Below are positions 27,005 to 36,437 of a stretch of DNA of 64,000 nt, in pieces. The notes beneath the pieces were generated by a model that was not told the origin of the DNA, made no database searches, and saw nothing but the letters and a program-made list of their open reading frames with translations. The translations under genes were made by a program, and so were the position numbers. Source of the DNA: Pseudomonadota bacterium. GTDB lineage: Bacteria > Desulfobacterota > Desulfobacteria > Desulfobacterales > JAHIVH01. The DNA is taken from assembly GCA_018816735.1 (NCBI GenBank), contig JAHIVH010000066.1, positions 1 to 64,000 on the forward strand. The letters run 5' to 3'. Within the stretch, counting starts at the first letter, position 1. The number at the start of each line of letters is the position of its first letter.

Positions 27005-27037
27005 AGGAAATACCTCCTATTTGAGAGAGACGAATGG

Positions 27038-28351
27038 TTAGCTTTTTTTATTGTCAAGAAGGGCCTTTACGCCATCCAGACCATAAGGTGTGCCTTCTTC
27101 AATGGCTTTTAATACAGCGCCGCCGCCCGTGAAAAAATAGAAGGATTCATCATCCAGCGCCTTCAGGTAAAGACCGGGGTTCAGCACCTTGAATTCCTGA
27201 AGGGTGTCTCCGCCGCCAAACAGTTTGGTGGCGGTTTTGTTTTCGCATATCAGCCGGTAGAATGCCTCGCTTCCCTCATGGAAATTCGGCGTGAAGCCCA
27301 TGACAGCATTCAGGAAAATGGTTCTGGCCGAAAGGAGGATATCCCTGATTTCAGGCAGATCAAACGAAGAGGGGTCAATGTCCAGAAAATAGCTGAATGT
27401 ATCCCCTTTTTTAAACTTCCGGGTGTCCAGCTTGCGGTAATTGCCTTCAATACGCTGGTCAAGCATATCGGATTCCACCACAAAGGGAAGCTCGACAATT
27501 TTACCTCTGTCTTTATCCAGCGCGACCAGTTCCTTTGCAAGAGAAATGTCAGAAGCTTCGACGCCTTTTACGTTGATGCCATACTTTGCGCACAAATAGG
27601 TGTTGTAAATCACCCCGCCTAAAATCAGGTGATCGGCCTTTTTATAAAGGGACGATACCGGCCCGATTTTAGTGTCATATTTGGAGCCGGCCACAATCCC
27701 CACAAAAGGACGTTCCGGGTCCATCACTTTTTTCAGGCTTACAATTTCTTTTTGCATGAGAAGACCGGCATACCCCGGCAAATGGTTGTTGATGTCAAAT
27801 GTGGATGCGTGTGGCTGCCAGGATCCAAAGGCATCATTGATATAGACATCTGCCACTTCAGATAACTGTCTTGCAAATTCCTCCCGTGCATCCCCTTTTT
27901 TTTCTTCACCCTGGAACCATCTTGTATTGGGAAGATAGATGGCGGAGACGCGTCCGTTCTTGAGATCATCGATAGCTGCCTGGACAGGTTTGCCCAAGAC
28001 GGCGATACCCTGATCACCGGAAGCAGGGATGTCGGGAACCGCGATCTTGATGTGGAGTTTTCGTTCAAGGTAGTGCACAACAGGTTTTACAGAAGTGCCT
28101 GCGTCTATATTGATCTGACCGGTTTTTTTGTCCCGGGGCCGCCCCACATGGGTCATCAATATGGGCCGCCCCCCTTTGTCGATAATATTAAAAAGGGTGC
28201 CTATGGTGGCATCGATTCGATAAGGGTCTTTGATTTTTCCTTTTTTCACCACATTATGGTCCACACGGACAAGAACGATTTTATCTTTGAGATCAATATT
28301 CTGCATAACCGGTAAACGGGGATCAATGTCAGATGGTTTCATTTTCGTCAC
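27038..28351 (-). CDS. pgk: Phosphoglycerate kinase (divergent, long form)
   Basis: A 437-residue kinase, about 40 residues longer than most bacterial forms. Key residues are kept: RVDHNV (usual RVDFNV), THVGRP, NTRWFQGEE (usual N-x-R-F ... E-E), AGSKYDTKIG with the nucleotide Lys, LFGGGDT and FFTGGGAVLKA. Substitutions in nearly every signature show a divergent lineage, but the substrate and nucleotide ligands remain, so it should work. First of the pgk-pgi-pyk-tag genes. Confidence 0.92.
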   Translation of the reverse strand: MTKMKPSDIDPRLPVMQNIDLKDKIVLVRVDHNVVKKGKIKDPYRIDATIGTLFNIIDKGGRPILMTHVGRPRDKKTGQINIDAGTSVKPVVHYLERKLHIKIAVPDIPASGDQGIAVLGKPVQAAIDDLKNGRVSAIYLPNTRWFQGEEKKGDAREEFARQLSEVADVYINDAFGSWQPHASTFDINNHLPGYAGLLMQKEIVSLKKVMDPERPFVGIVAGSKYDTKIGPVSSLYKKADHLILGGVIYNTYLCAKYGINVKGVEASDISLAKELVALDKDRGKIVELPFVVESDMLDQRIEGNYRKLDTRKFKKGDTFSYFLDIDPSSFDLPEIRDILLSARTIFLNAVMGFTPNFHEGSEAFYRLICENKTATKLFGGGDTLQEFKVLNPGLYLKALDDESFYFFTGGGAVLKAIEEGTPYGLDGVKALLDNKKS

Positions 28352-28442
28352 TCCCTTTTCAATCTGTTATTTTGTAGATTCATACTTGATTTGTGGATTT
28401 AAAGTCAATTTTTTTCAGGGTCTTTCCAAATACAATTTCCTG

Positions 28443-29627
28443 TCAGAAAACCCTGATGAGCAATCCCTTGAGATAAAGCCCTTCCGGAAAATTCAAGGCT
28501 ACCGGATGATCATCTGCCTGGTGAAGTTGCTTTACGATCTGCGCGTCCCTGCCGGCATCAATTGCCGCATCAGAAACAATTTTTTGAAAAAGGGGAGGGG
28601 TGATGTGGCCGGAACAGGAGAAGGTAAACAGGTATCCGCCAGGTGTGAGCAGCTTTATGGCCAGAAGATTGATGTCCTTGTAACCCCGGGCGGCTTTTTG
28701 TACGGACTGGCCGGAAGCCGCAAATTTGGGGGGATCGAGAATAATCAGATCAAACTGGTCAGCAGCGTCCCTGAATTTTCTTAAGGTATGAAACACATCC
28801 TCACAGCGGACGGTTATTCTCTCAGGGGGCATGTTGTTCAGGCTCGCGTTTTTTTGAAGCAGGGTGATGGCCTCTTCTGAAATATCAATACTGGTGACGC
28901 TTGCAGCCCCTCCTTTTAATGCCCACAAACTGAATCCGCCAGTATAGGAGAAACAGTTCAATACTTTTTTTTCTTTTGCATACGTTGAAAGCAGTTCCCG
29001 GTTTTCTCTCTGATCCAGATAAAATCCGGTCTTATGCCCGGTTTTGATATTCACCCAGAATGAGATATCATGCTCCTTTATTTCAATCAGGTCCGGTGGT
29101 TCTTTTCCCCATAGCCCGCCGGTTTGTTGACTTAATCCTTCCTTTTCCCGGCCATCGTTGTCTGAACGCTCGTAAATACCTGCTATGGGAAATAATTCAA
29201 TCAGGCAGGCCACAATATCCGCTTTCCAGAACTCCGCACCGCAGGAGAGAAACTGACACACCAAATAGTCATTGTATTTGTCAATGATCAGCCCGGGCAA
29301 CCCGTCAGATTCCGCATTGACGACCCTGAAGGCCGATCCTTGCAAAAACATCAGGTGTTTTCTTTTCTCAAGCGCCAGTTTCAGTTTTTTCCGGAAAAAA
29401 ACAGGTGTGATCAGTTCCTCCGGGTCAAATGTCCACATTCTGGCCTTGATTTTCGATTGAGGAGAAAACGAGCCATATCCTAAAAAATGACCTTTTGAGG
29501 TTTGGACACCCACTGTTTCACCGCTTTCCGGAGCTCCTTTGATTTTTTTGATTGCATTCGAAAAAATCCATGGGTGATGACGGTTTAAAGATTTTTCAGC
29601 ACTGGAGTTGATGATAAGCGTTGCCAT
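28443..29627 (-). CDS. rlmI: Class I rRNA methyltransferase, RlmI-like
   Basis: A 394-residue SAM-dependent methyltransferase of the group that forms 5-methylcytosine at 23S position 1962. An N-terminal PUA domain contains LNRHHPWIFSNAIKKI. The middle has DSDGLPGLIIDKYNDY-type sequence (ESDGLPGLIIDKY). The catalytic domain begins NCFSYTGGFSLWALKGGA with SIDIS binding SAM, and DPPKFA is the catalytic loop. It lies 91 nt upstream of pgk in the same direction and could be co-transcribed. Confidence 0.92.
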   Translation of the reverse strand: MATLIINSSAEKSLNRHHPWIFSNAIKKIKGAPESGETVGVQTSKGHFLGYGSFSPQSKIKARMWTFDPEELITPVFFRKKLKLALEKRKHLMFLQGSAFRVVNAESDGLPGLIIDKYNDYLVCQFLSCGAEFWKADIVACLIELFPIAGIYERSDNDGREKEGLSQQTGGLWGKEPPDLIEIKEHDISFWVNIKTGHKTGFYLDQRENRELLSTYAKEKKVLNCFSYTGGFSLWALKGGAASVTSIDISEEAITLLQKNASLNNMPPERITVRCEDVFHTLRKFRDAADQFDLIILDPPKFAASGQSVQKAARGYKDINLLAIKLLTPGGYLFTFSCSGHITPPLFQKIVSDAAIDAGRDAQIVKQLHQADDHPVALNFPEGLYLKGLLIRVF

Positions 29628-29713
29628 AGGTTCTATTTATGAGGAGCTTATGGAAATTGTCAATATCAAACCTCGGTGAATTATTTCAAGTCTAAAAAAA
29701 GTCATGGAATTTT

Positions 29714-31876
29714 TTAAAATCTTTTAAAATCGGTCACCAGATCCAGGGACAAAAGAATCTGCGAATCCTTGTATTTTTCATCATAGTCCAGGGAATTAAA
29801 ATAGAACCACTTGTATTTTGTTGAAAAAGCCATAAAGGAATTCAGTTTGAACGAAAGCGAATTGGTAATTTCTGTACGAATCTGGTGCTTGCTGAAATTC
29901 GAATAGAAGGTATCCAGGTCAAATGAATATTTGAGGTTGTCGAGAAACTCATATTTTGCCGCAACAATGGTTTCAATACCCAGGAATAGATCCTCTTGCG
30001 GGTCGTGGGCCTGTTTTTCAAAACCAATGCCTGCTTTCCCGGTGATATGTTCTGTCTCAAATAAAGCCCCTAAGGTTTCCCTGAAAAGCAGCGGCCTGAG
30101 GCCATCTACCACTTTGAGAACCGTATCCACCTGGGATTTGTGATAGGGTTTAACAACCGGATAAAGATTATATGTATAAAACAACGTGCCCCTTAAAAGG
30201 TTCTGAAAGTAATTGTCATCCTGGCGTATATAGAAAATATAGGGAGTGATCACGAATTTATGATACTGGTTGTATATGGTGAAATTGATTTTGTCATCCA
30301 AACCCCATTTCTCATATGTTTCAACCGGTTTGCCTGGTGGTGTATCGATATCCGCGTCCCGGGAAACATTGGAGCGGTTGTAAAAGTTCGACAATGATAT
30401 ATCGACCAGCATTCTGTACCGGTTATCCAGATAGCCATAATCGCCATAACTCATCACCCGTTCTCCCTTAAGGTCCTCCTTTATCTCGTCTGAAATGGTT
30501 CGCCACGAATTTTTGTATGTGATATCCCTGTTGAATTGTTTTACCAGACGATCATATACGGACTGGGGAGAACATATCAGATATTCTCTTTTATTCTCTA
30601 TGGAATACCCCTGGATGGTGTCCCCATCTGTTCCGGAAAAGACGAAATTTTTCTGTTGTTGAAAGACCTGTTTGAGTTCGCTTCCCGAGATTTTGAAAGT
30701 GAATATGGGGAATTCATTGTCCACCATCCTGAGAATATTTGAATAGTTAACCCTTCCTGAAATTTTTCCGGGTGATATGGAATTTTCTTCCAATATGGCG
30801 ACCTCTGCCCTGAACCTGTGACGGAGAAGCGCCGTCACCCGGGCATCATCCACAACCACACCGCAGCAGACATCCTTTACGATTTCATTTTCCCCTTCCT
30901 GAACAAATCTTTCCTTCCAGATGCTCAGCCTGTTTGCAAATTCAAGATATTTTTTTTCGTTTGTGGGTAAATATGCGGTTGAATTGAATTTCAAGGTATT
31001 GACGGTGAGGCTTTCCTCTGCGGAAAGTGTCAGTGAATAGAAGCCATCAGGGTTTGTCAGCGTAATCAGGGATCGGCCTTCACCGATATCGATCCGTTCG
31101 GCTTTGACCGAATAGAGTTCACCCGTGGCATCCCCGCCGCTGATACACAGTGATATCTCTTTGAATTTTTCCATCATAGCGAAATTGTCGGAATAGGGTC
31201 GTCCTGAAAGCAATACAATGTAATCGGTATCTATTTTTTCCAATTGCGCCAGGATATTTTTCAAGATTGTGTCAAAATCTTTGAGCGTGATTTTTAGAAG
31301 TTTTTTTTCCGCGATATCAAAAAATCCCTTTTCCGATGAAATGCCGATAAACGCGAAATTTTTACCTTTAATGGGTTGAATGAAATAGGGCAAAAATACC
31401 GGATTGCGCTGTTTTTCAATGTTGGCAGACAGCAGCCGCGTTTGCTTTTCCTTACTCAGGAACTCAAGATTACTGATGCCGATGTTCAAGTCCTGGGATG
31501 ACACAAGGGTTGCGGCGCAATTAAAATAATCAAGAAAATCCATCATGATGGAGCCGTATGAAAACCGTGACAGGAGTCCTGGATAAAATGCATTTCCGAG
31601 ATCAACAAACAGGTCAACCGGCCTGTCTTTCTTTGCATTGATCAGGGATTGGGCCATGATCAGCATGGGGTCTTCCTTGTCCTGGTTTGCGGCGGAGGCG
31701 CTAAATCTTCCGTTCAGATTGGCGGTCAGAAGGAGGTTGACGAAATTGTCATCTGCCGCTGCGGAAGCCGGTGTCAGTGTGCTGGCCAGCACCCAAAACA
31801 ATATCAATATGATGGTTTTCCAAAAAAAATAAAAAAAGTGGTCTTTGTAAAACGCGGAAATCGTTTTTTTATTCAT
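29714..31876 (-). CDS. Exported 5'-nucleotidase-like protein with barrel-like C-terminus, catalytic residues missing
   Basis: A 720-residue protein starting at 31876, where its ATG overlaps the stop of the lipoprotein gene. A signal peptide ends TPASAA. Residues about 45-260 follow the UshA/5'-nucleotidase fold but the metal motifs are changed: LLTANLNGRF where N-D-x-H-G is expected, VDLGNAFYPG for D-x-G-D, and SGGDATGE where G-H-x-H is expected. Residues about 360-420 (VAILEENSISPGKISGRVNYSNILR ... FKISGSELKQVF, key residues only) match the 5'-nucleotidase C-terminal domain. The last roughly 220 residues are rich in alternating aromatic strands and end in Phe (DFKRF), like an outer-membrane barrel. 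It is likely a surface binding protein rather than an enzyme. Confidence 0.7.
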   Translation of the reverse strand: MNKKTISAFYKDHFFYFFWKTIILILFWVLASTLTPASAAADDNFVNLLLTANLNGRFSASAANQDKEDPMLIMAQSLINAKKDRPVDLFVDLGNAFYPGLLSRFSYGSIMMDFLDYFNCAATLVSSQDLNIGISNLEFLSKEKQTRLLSANIEKQRNPVFLPYFIQPIKGKNFAFIGISSEKGFFDIAEKKLLKITLKDFDTILKNILAQLEKIDTDYIVLLSGRPYSDNFAMMEKFKEISLCISGGDATGELYSVKAERIDIGEGRSLITLTNPDGFYSLTLSAEESLTVNTLKFNSTAYLPTNEKKYLEFANRLSIWKERFVQEGENEIVKDVCCGVVVDDARVTALLRHRFRAEVAILEENSISPGKISGRVNYSNILRMVDNEFPIFTFKISGSELKQVFQQQKNFVFSGTDGDTIQGYSIENKREYLICSPQSVYDRLVKQFNRDITYKNSWRTISDEIKEDLKGERVMSYGDYGYLDNRYRMLVDISLSNFYNRSNVSRDADIDTPPGKPVETYEKWGLDDKINFTIYNQYHKFVITPYIFYIRQDDNYFQNLLRGTLFYTYNLYPVVKPYHKSQVDTVLKVVDGLRPLLFRETLGALFETEHITGKAGIGFEKQAHDPQEDLFLGIETIVAAKYEFLDNLKYSFDLDTFYSNFSKHQIRTEITNSLSFKLNSFMAFSTKYKWFYFNSLDYDEKYKDSQILLSLDLVTDFKRF

Positions 31877-32645
31877 TGTTTTTTTGTTGCGCTGGTGGTT
31901 GTATGGTGCCTGTTTTGGGGTTCGATTCGTCAATCATTGTCCGTTTTTCTTCTGTGATTTTCTGTAGATCCTGACTGGACTGCGTCAATTCCTGGCGTTC
32001 TTTCTCCCCCTTTTTTATCATTTCATTTTGTTCTTTGACGGTTTTTTCCATATCGACTATCCGTGCCTGGGCTTCTTTGAGATCAGCCGTCATCGATGCG
32101 ATGGCGGCGTCTTTTTTATCTGATTCCTGTTTTGACAGTGATAACTGGTTTTCCAGTTCCAGCATTTTTGATTCATACCCGGCTTTTAACAACTTCCGCT
32201 CAGCAGTGAACGATAGCTGCTGTTTATCCAACTGTCCATTGAGCCTTGCCACGTCATCAGAAAGTTTTTTCTCAAGTCCTGAATTGAGCCTGGTCAATTC
32301 CTCGATTTTTGCGTCACTTTGTTCTTCAAGCGCTGTCAGATTCGCGCAAATGGTTTCATAATCTTCATTCATCCGGATCATGTCTTCATTGTATTTGTTA
32401 TTTAGGGACTCAAGATCGGCTTTAAATTTTGAAACCGTCTTATTCAGTTGATTCACTTTGGACTTGTATTGCAGGTTTTCGGTTTTTAAGACTTCGTTTT
32501 CGCGTAAGGCCAGATCCAGGTTTTTTTTCATCAGACGATTTTCAGCCCTGAACTGGTCTTTGATCAGGTCCGGGGCTTGTCTGGGGATAGACGCACAGGA
32601 TGTGATCAGGCAAATTAAGAAAGGTAGGACTATCAGTTTTTTCAT
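31869..32645 (-). CDS. Coiled-coil lipoprotein
   Basis: A 258-residue protein from the ATG at 32645 with a lipoprotein signal ending ITSC (about residue 17); an ATG six codons earlier is less likely. After the lipidated Cys almost the whole chain (about 35-235) is heptad-rich coiled coil (KKNLDLALRENEVLKTEN and similar), ending in a short Pro/Gln-rich tail. It overlaps the next gene, the nucleotidase-like protein, by 8 nt, so the two are translationally coupled and may form one envelope complex. No enzymatic motif is seen. Confidence 0.8.
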   Translation of the reverse strand: MKKLIVLPFLICLITSCASIPRQAPDLIKDQFRAENRLMKKNLDLALRENEVLKTENLQYKSKVNQLNKTVSKFKADLESLNNKYNEDMIRMNEDYETICANLTALEEQSDAKIEELTRLNSGLEKKLSDDVARLNGQLDKQQLSFTAERKLLKAGYESKMLELENQLSLSKQESDKKDAAIASMTADLKEAQARIVDMEKTVKEQNEMIKKGEKERQELTQSSQDLQKITEEKRTMIDESNPKTGTIQPPAQQKNNE

Positions 32646-32896
32646 GTCAGTCTCTCTATACATAATTGTTGTTTCGAAACAGCATCTATTGGTATATCAG
32701 TACTTGGAAGGATTCAAGGAAATTTTCCTGAATTCCCGAGGGGAAGATTAAAATAGATGGAAACACTTGGCCCAAATTCGAAAGTAAATCAGAGGGAATC
32801 TCTTTTTTAGGTGGGACAGCCACCTGACTCGCTGTCGGTTTTTGTCCTGCAAGGAATTCAGGTGGCCGTGTTTCAGGTTTTTACTCAGAGTAAGGC

Positions 32897-34207
32897 TTAT
32901 AATAATCCGAACGTTTTTGCTTCTCTTCTCAGTTGATCGCGGCACTCCGGGTGGGCAATCGATATCATCGCATTGACACGCTGGGAGGTGGTTTTTTGCC
33001 AGAGATCAGCAATGCCATATTCAGTCACAATATACATGACATCCGCCCGGATGGTTGTAATTGCGGTGCCTGGAAGAAAGCTTGATACAATACGGGAACG
33101 AATCGACCCATCTTTTTGATTTGACGAAGACTTCAGGGTGATAAAAGATTTTCCTCCCCTGGATTGGGTTGCTCCCCTTAAAAAGTCTGCTTGCCCGCCA
33201 GTCCCGCTGTACATGCTGAATCCAATGGATTCTGAAGCCACTTGCCCTGTTAAATCCACAGTCAATGCATTATTTATGGAAATAAAATTGTCATTTTTGG
33301 CTATATTCTGCCGGTTGTTGGCATAATAAACAGGACAAAATTCCATCATCGGATTTCTATCGATAAATTCATAGGTATCTTTTGATCCGATGCAAATTCC
33401 ACCGATGAGCATTTTACCGTGATGAAAATTTTTGGCCTTATTCGTAATAACCCCTTTTTTCGCCAATTCGACCATTGAATTTGTCAGCAGTTCCGTGTGA
33501 ACGCCTAAATCTTTTTTCGAGTCCAGAAAATGCCCGACCGCATTTGAAATCCCGCCAATGCCGATTTGAATTGTCGCCCTGTCCGGTATACGTTCGGCAA
33601 TCATCGAACCGATTTTCTTTTCTCTTTCAGTAATCGGGATTTCCGGCATTTCAGGTATTCGATGATTCGCCTCAACAATATAATCCACATCACTGACATG
33701 AATGACGTTTTCGAATCCATACACATAAGGTGTCTCTTCGTTAACCTGGACGATTACCTTATCCGATATCTCGCACATCAGGCTGTTATGAAGCGTTCCG
33801 GAAGGGCCAAAACTCATAAATCCCTTATCGTCAGGAGGCGAAACTTCACACATGATCGCGTTAAAATGGGCGATACCCAGAGATGCTTTGTCTGTATTTG
33901 AAAAATGAAATGAACAGTTTTCCGTATTCCCCTCGTTTGCAAACATCCGTTCAACAGGACCATAAAATATGGTCACATAATTAATATGCCCCTTATACTC
34001 TTTTTTCAAAAAATCAAACGGGTACATCAGGAGACCTGACCATATGGTGACATTTTCAAGCTCTTTATATCTTTTGCATAATGCTGTGATAATGTCCGGC
34101 GGCGCACTGTTTGCACCGGAAACCATGATGTTGTCCCCGGATCGAATTGCGGATGCCGCACCTTCAGCCGTAACCCGTTTATGTTTGTAGTCATCTTTCC
34201 AGTTCAT
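32897..34207 (-). CDS. Acetyl-CoA hydrolase/transferase family, 4-hydroxybutyrate CoA-transferase-like
   Basis: A 436-residue class I CoA-transferase. The start at 34207 has AAAGGAG ahead (from 34213); the frame opens 12 codons earlier. Signatures are QIGIGGISNAV, HTELLTNSMVEL with the likely catalytic E239, and SIGFSMYSGTGGQADFLRGA near the CoA site. Members move CoA between acetyl-CoA and hydroxybutyrate, butyrate or similar acids. The exact acid is not predictable. It stands alone between unrelated genes. Confidence 0.88.
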   Translation of the reverse strand: MNWKDDYKHKRVTAEGAASAIRSGDNIMVSGANSAPPDIITALCKRYKELENVTIWSGLLMYPFDFLKKEYKGHINYVTIFYGPVERMFANEGNTENCSFHFSNTDKASLGIAHFNAIMCEVSPPDDKGFMSFGPSGTLHNSLMCEISDKVIVQVNEETPYVYGFENVIHVSDVDYIVEANHRIPEMPEIPITEREKKIGSMIAERIPDRATIQIGIGGISNAVGHFLDSKKDLGVHTELLTNSMVELAKKGVITNKAKNFHHGKMLIGGICIGSKDTYEFIDRNPMMEFCPVYYANNRQNIAKNDNFISINNALTVDLTGQVASESIGFSMYSGTGGQADFLRGATQSRGGKSFITLKSSSNQKDGSIRSRIVSSFLPGTAITTIRADVMYIVTEYGIADLWQKTTSQRVNAMISIAHPECRDQLRREAKTFGLL

Positions 34208-34519
34208 AAGCAGTCTCCTTTCCGTTATGGGAAATATTGTCATGTTTATTTCCTATACAGGACAGCAACCTGTATGCCAAGGGAATGGACCACTTATTTA
34301 TTATTTAACTATTTTAAATTATTACAATTAAATTGATACTTATGTTATATGTCGCCCATATTTTTTAAACAGTCTGCCAGCATTTTTTACAATCTGTCGG
34401 TAATCCATACAGATTTTATATCAGTCGGCGCACGGAATGGCGTTTTTGCACTTTGTGTCGTGTCATCTGCAATCGTTTTCCGGTTATCCTGTCGGAAAAG
34501 ATTATTTCTACCGTATTGT
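34208..34519. other. Intergenic stretch, nothing recognised
   Basis: About 312 nt, AT-rich at 34290-34380, lying between the start of the CoA-transferase gene and the end of the beta-helix lipoprotein gene. It should contain the CoA-transferase promoter, but no confident boxes, hairpins or small genes were seen. Confidence 0.4.
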
Positions 34520-36076
34520 TTAGTATAAAAAGAGATACGGCTGAAGCAGTTTTTGAATTAAGGCTGAAAACGCGCCTATATCTGTCGCATCCCCGTAATC
34601 GGGCCGGTCTTCGCCTGCCTGATGCCTGATATACTGTTTAAGGACCGGGTGGCCGGAGGCGCCGGATGCCACGTTGCCTGCGCCCGATATACAGTCAGAA
34701 CCCGTTGCAAGGGTAAAATCTCCGGTATTCGCATCGGTAAAACCCGGCCGGGTTCCGGTAATATTATTGATAGATGTCTTGATGTCTGCTGATGTGGACT
34801 CGAAAGAATTCCGATAGCCTTCTGTAATCCAGTTGCTGGTGAGATATAAAATCCCCTGACCGTTGGTGAGCGCCAGATGGCCTGCGCTTGCTGATGTGTA
34901 GACGATGTTGTTACGGATATCTGCGGTCACATCATCTGTTGAAAGGCGGATGAGTGTCGTATTACCGGTTCTTTCGGAGACAATTGTATTGTGGTAGAGG
35001 TAGAGTACGCCTCGCCGATACATGTCCTGATTACTGCCATCGCCCCCATAGTGGATCATCTGGCTATTGCCGTCATCTCCGGATTCGAAAAGTATATTGC
35101 CGTATACAAAGGTCCGGTCATAGGACGCATCACTGGAAAAACTTTCGTAATCGGTTTCTACAAGGTCAAGCTGCCGATTGCCGCCTTCGATCCAGTTGTA
35201 CCGGATGATCGTGCCTGCTGACCGGTCTTTTAGGTTATTCCCGCCGCAACCGGTTCTAAGTGGTCCAAAATGATTGAACTCATAGGTGATGCCAAAACTT
35301 TCCGTGTAGGTGTTGTGCTCATAATAGCGGCCTTCGATGCCATTGTCATAGATATAGTTGCTGCGGATCAGGATATCTGTGGTCAGGTGAGACGTGAACA
35401 GGCCATTGCCGCTGTCATGCAGGATGCAGTTTTTAATCGTAATCTGATCGCCTTCCTCGATGTGAACGGCGGCTGCATTCTGGCTATATGTCTGGGACTC
35501 TCCGTAGCGATCGGTAAATGAGTAGTCAGGTCTTCCGCTTCTGATATCCAGATTTTCGACAATGACGTGCGCCGGGCGTTCATTGTCAGAGTCGCCGGTG
35601 TAATTGCCGATCTTGACTACGGACCTGACTTCATTCAAATAGTATAGCTCCTGACGGGTAATGGCGTTTTCACCGCTTATTACCGGGAGATTCCCATTTT
35701 CTGCCACACCAGTGACTACCAGCGGCGCATCCTCTGAGGCATGTGTTGTAATCACCCATTTGGCACGGTAGGGTTCCGTACGGAAATGGATGCGAACCAG
35801 GGTGGCGGGCAAGAGGTCTTCCCAGGGAATTTCCGATGGGTCTTCATACTCATATCCGGGGCCGACATCATATACATATGTAAAATCGCCTGCATCCCAT
35901 TCGCCTGAAACGATTTGGGCTGTATCATCAGGATTGATATTTTCAGAATCGGTGTCCTCCGGGGGGGGCAGCGTGTCAGTCGGGTCTGAGGTTGAGCTGT
36001 TGCAAGAGAAAAGGGCTAATAAACATATAAAAAAAAATGGAATCAGATTTTTCATTATTTTTCGCTTTGCCTCCAT
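34520..36076 (-). CDS. Right-handed beta-helix lipoprotein
   Basis: A 518-residue protein. The best start is the ATG at 36076 (MEAKRKIMKNL...) or the ATG at 36055; both give a lipoprotein signal ending ALFSC. A low-complexity Ser/Asp/Pro linker follows. Residues about 150-480 show repeated short strands of the pectate-lyase/chondroitinase B type: VIVENLDIRSG, ITIKNCILHDSGNGLF, ILIRSNYIYDNG, VLYLYHNTIVSE, ADIRNNIVY. It ends with DIGAFS, common in such helices. A polysaccharide-binding or -cleaving surface protein is plausible, but no catalytic site can be named. Confidence 0.8.
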   Translation of the reverse strand: MEAKRKIMKNLIPFFFICLLALFSCNSSTSDPTDTLPPPEDTDSENINPDDTAQIVSGEWDAGDFTYVYDVGPGYEYEDPSEIPWEDLLPATLVRIHFRTEPYRAKWVITTHASEDAPLVVTGVAENGNLPVISGENAITRQELYYLNEVRSVVKIGNYTGDSDNERPAHVIVENLDIRSGRPDYSFTDRYGESQTYSQNAAAVHIEEGDQITIKNCILHDSGNGLFTSHLTTDILIRSNYIYDNGIEGRYYEHNTYTESFGITYEFNHFGPLRTGCGGNNLKDRSAGTIIRYNWIEGGNRQLDLVETDYESFSSDASYDRTFVYGNILFESGDDGNSQMIHYGGDGSNQDMYRRGVLYLYHNTIVSERTGNTTLIRLSTDDVTADIRNNIVYTSASAGHLALTNGQGILYLTSNWITEGYRNSFESTSADIKTSINNITGTRPGFTDANTGDFTLATGSDCISGAGNVASGASGHPVLKQYIRHQAGEDRPDYGDATDIGAFSALIQKLLQPYLFLY

Positions 36077-36437
36077 ATAGATCAATTTTTCACCTGAACC
36101 GGATAGTGTTTGAATAGTTATAGCAAGTTTGGTGCCATGGGTAAGCTGCAGGTATTGTTTAAGGCACATGACAACAATTTGTTCTGATGAATGTATATTC
36201 CTTCGTATGAAAAAGCATTCAAACTGCCTTGTCATTTTGTAATTTCATTGTATGAAAGATTCTTGATTTTGCCATGTCGCAAAAATCCGGTTTGTACGTA
36301 TGGCTTTGTAGATCGTCATTTTAAGTAGCTACGGGAACAAGGCGATAGTCAATCGGATATCTTTTAGAAGTCCCCAGGAAGTTATTTCGTAACAAGAAGA
36401 GATCAAAATTTAATTAATGAGAAGAAAAGAGGTCAAT
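36077..36437. other. Divergent regulatory region
   Basis: About 361 nt between the leftward beta-helix lipoprotein and the rightward beta-sandwich gene. It holds the ECF-type promoter motif at 36275-36303, annotated separately. Nothing else was recognised. Confidence 0.5.
36275..36303 (+). promoter_or_regulatory. Candidate ECF sigma promoter, copy 1
   Basis: TGTCGCAAAAA at 36275-36285, a 9-nt spacer, then TACGTATGG at 36295-36303. Expressed as ECF boxes this is TGTCGC-N16-CGTA. The same blocks with identical spacing recur at 37891-37919. CGTA is a known -10 core of ECF promoters. It lies 135 nt upstream of the ATG at 36438. Confidence 0.7.

Noticed and set aside
32748..32945. 65-codon leftward open frame at the 3' end of the CoA-transferase gene
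   Set aside because: It overlaps the real gene in another frame and shows no protein-like pattern.
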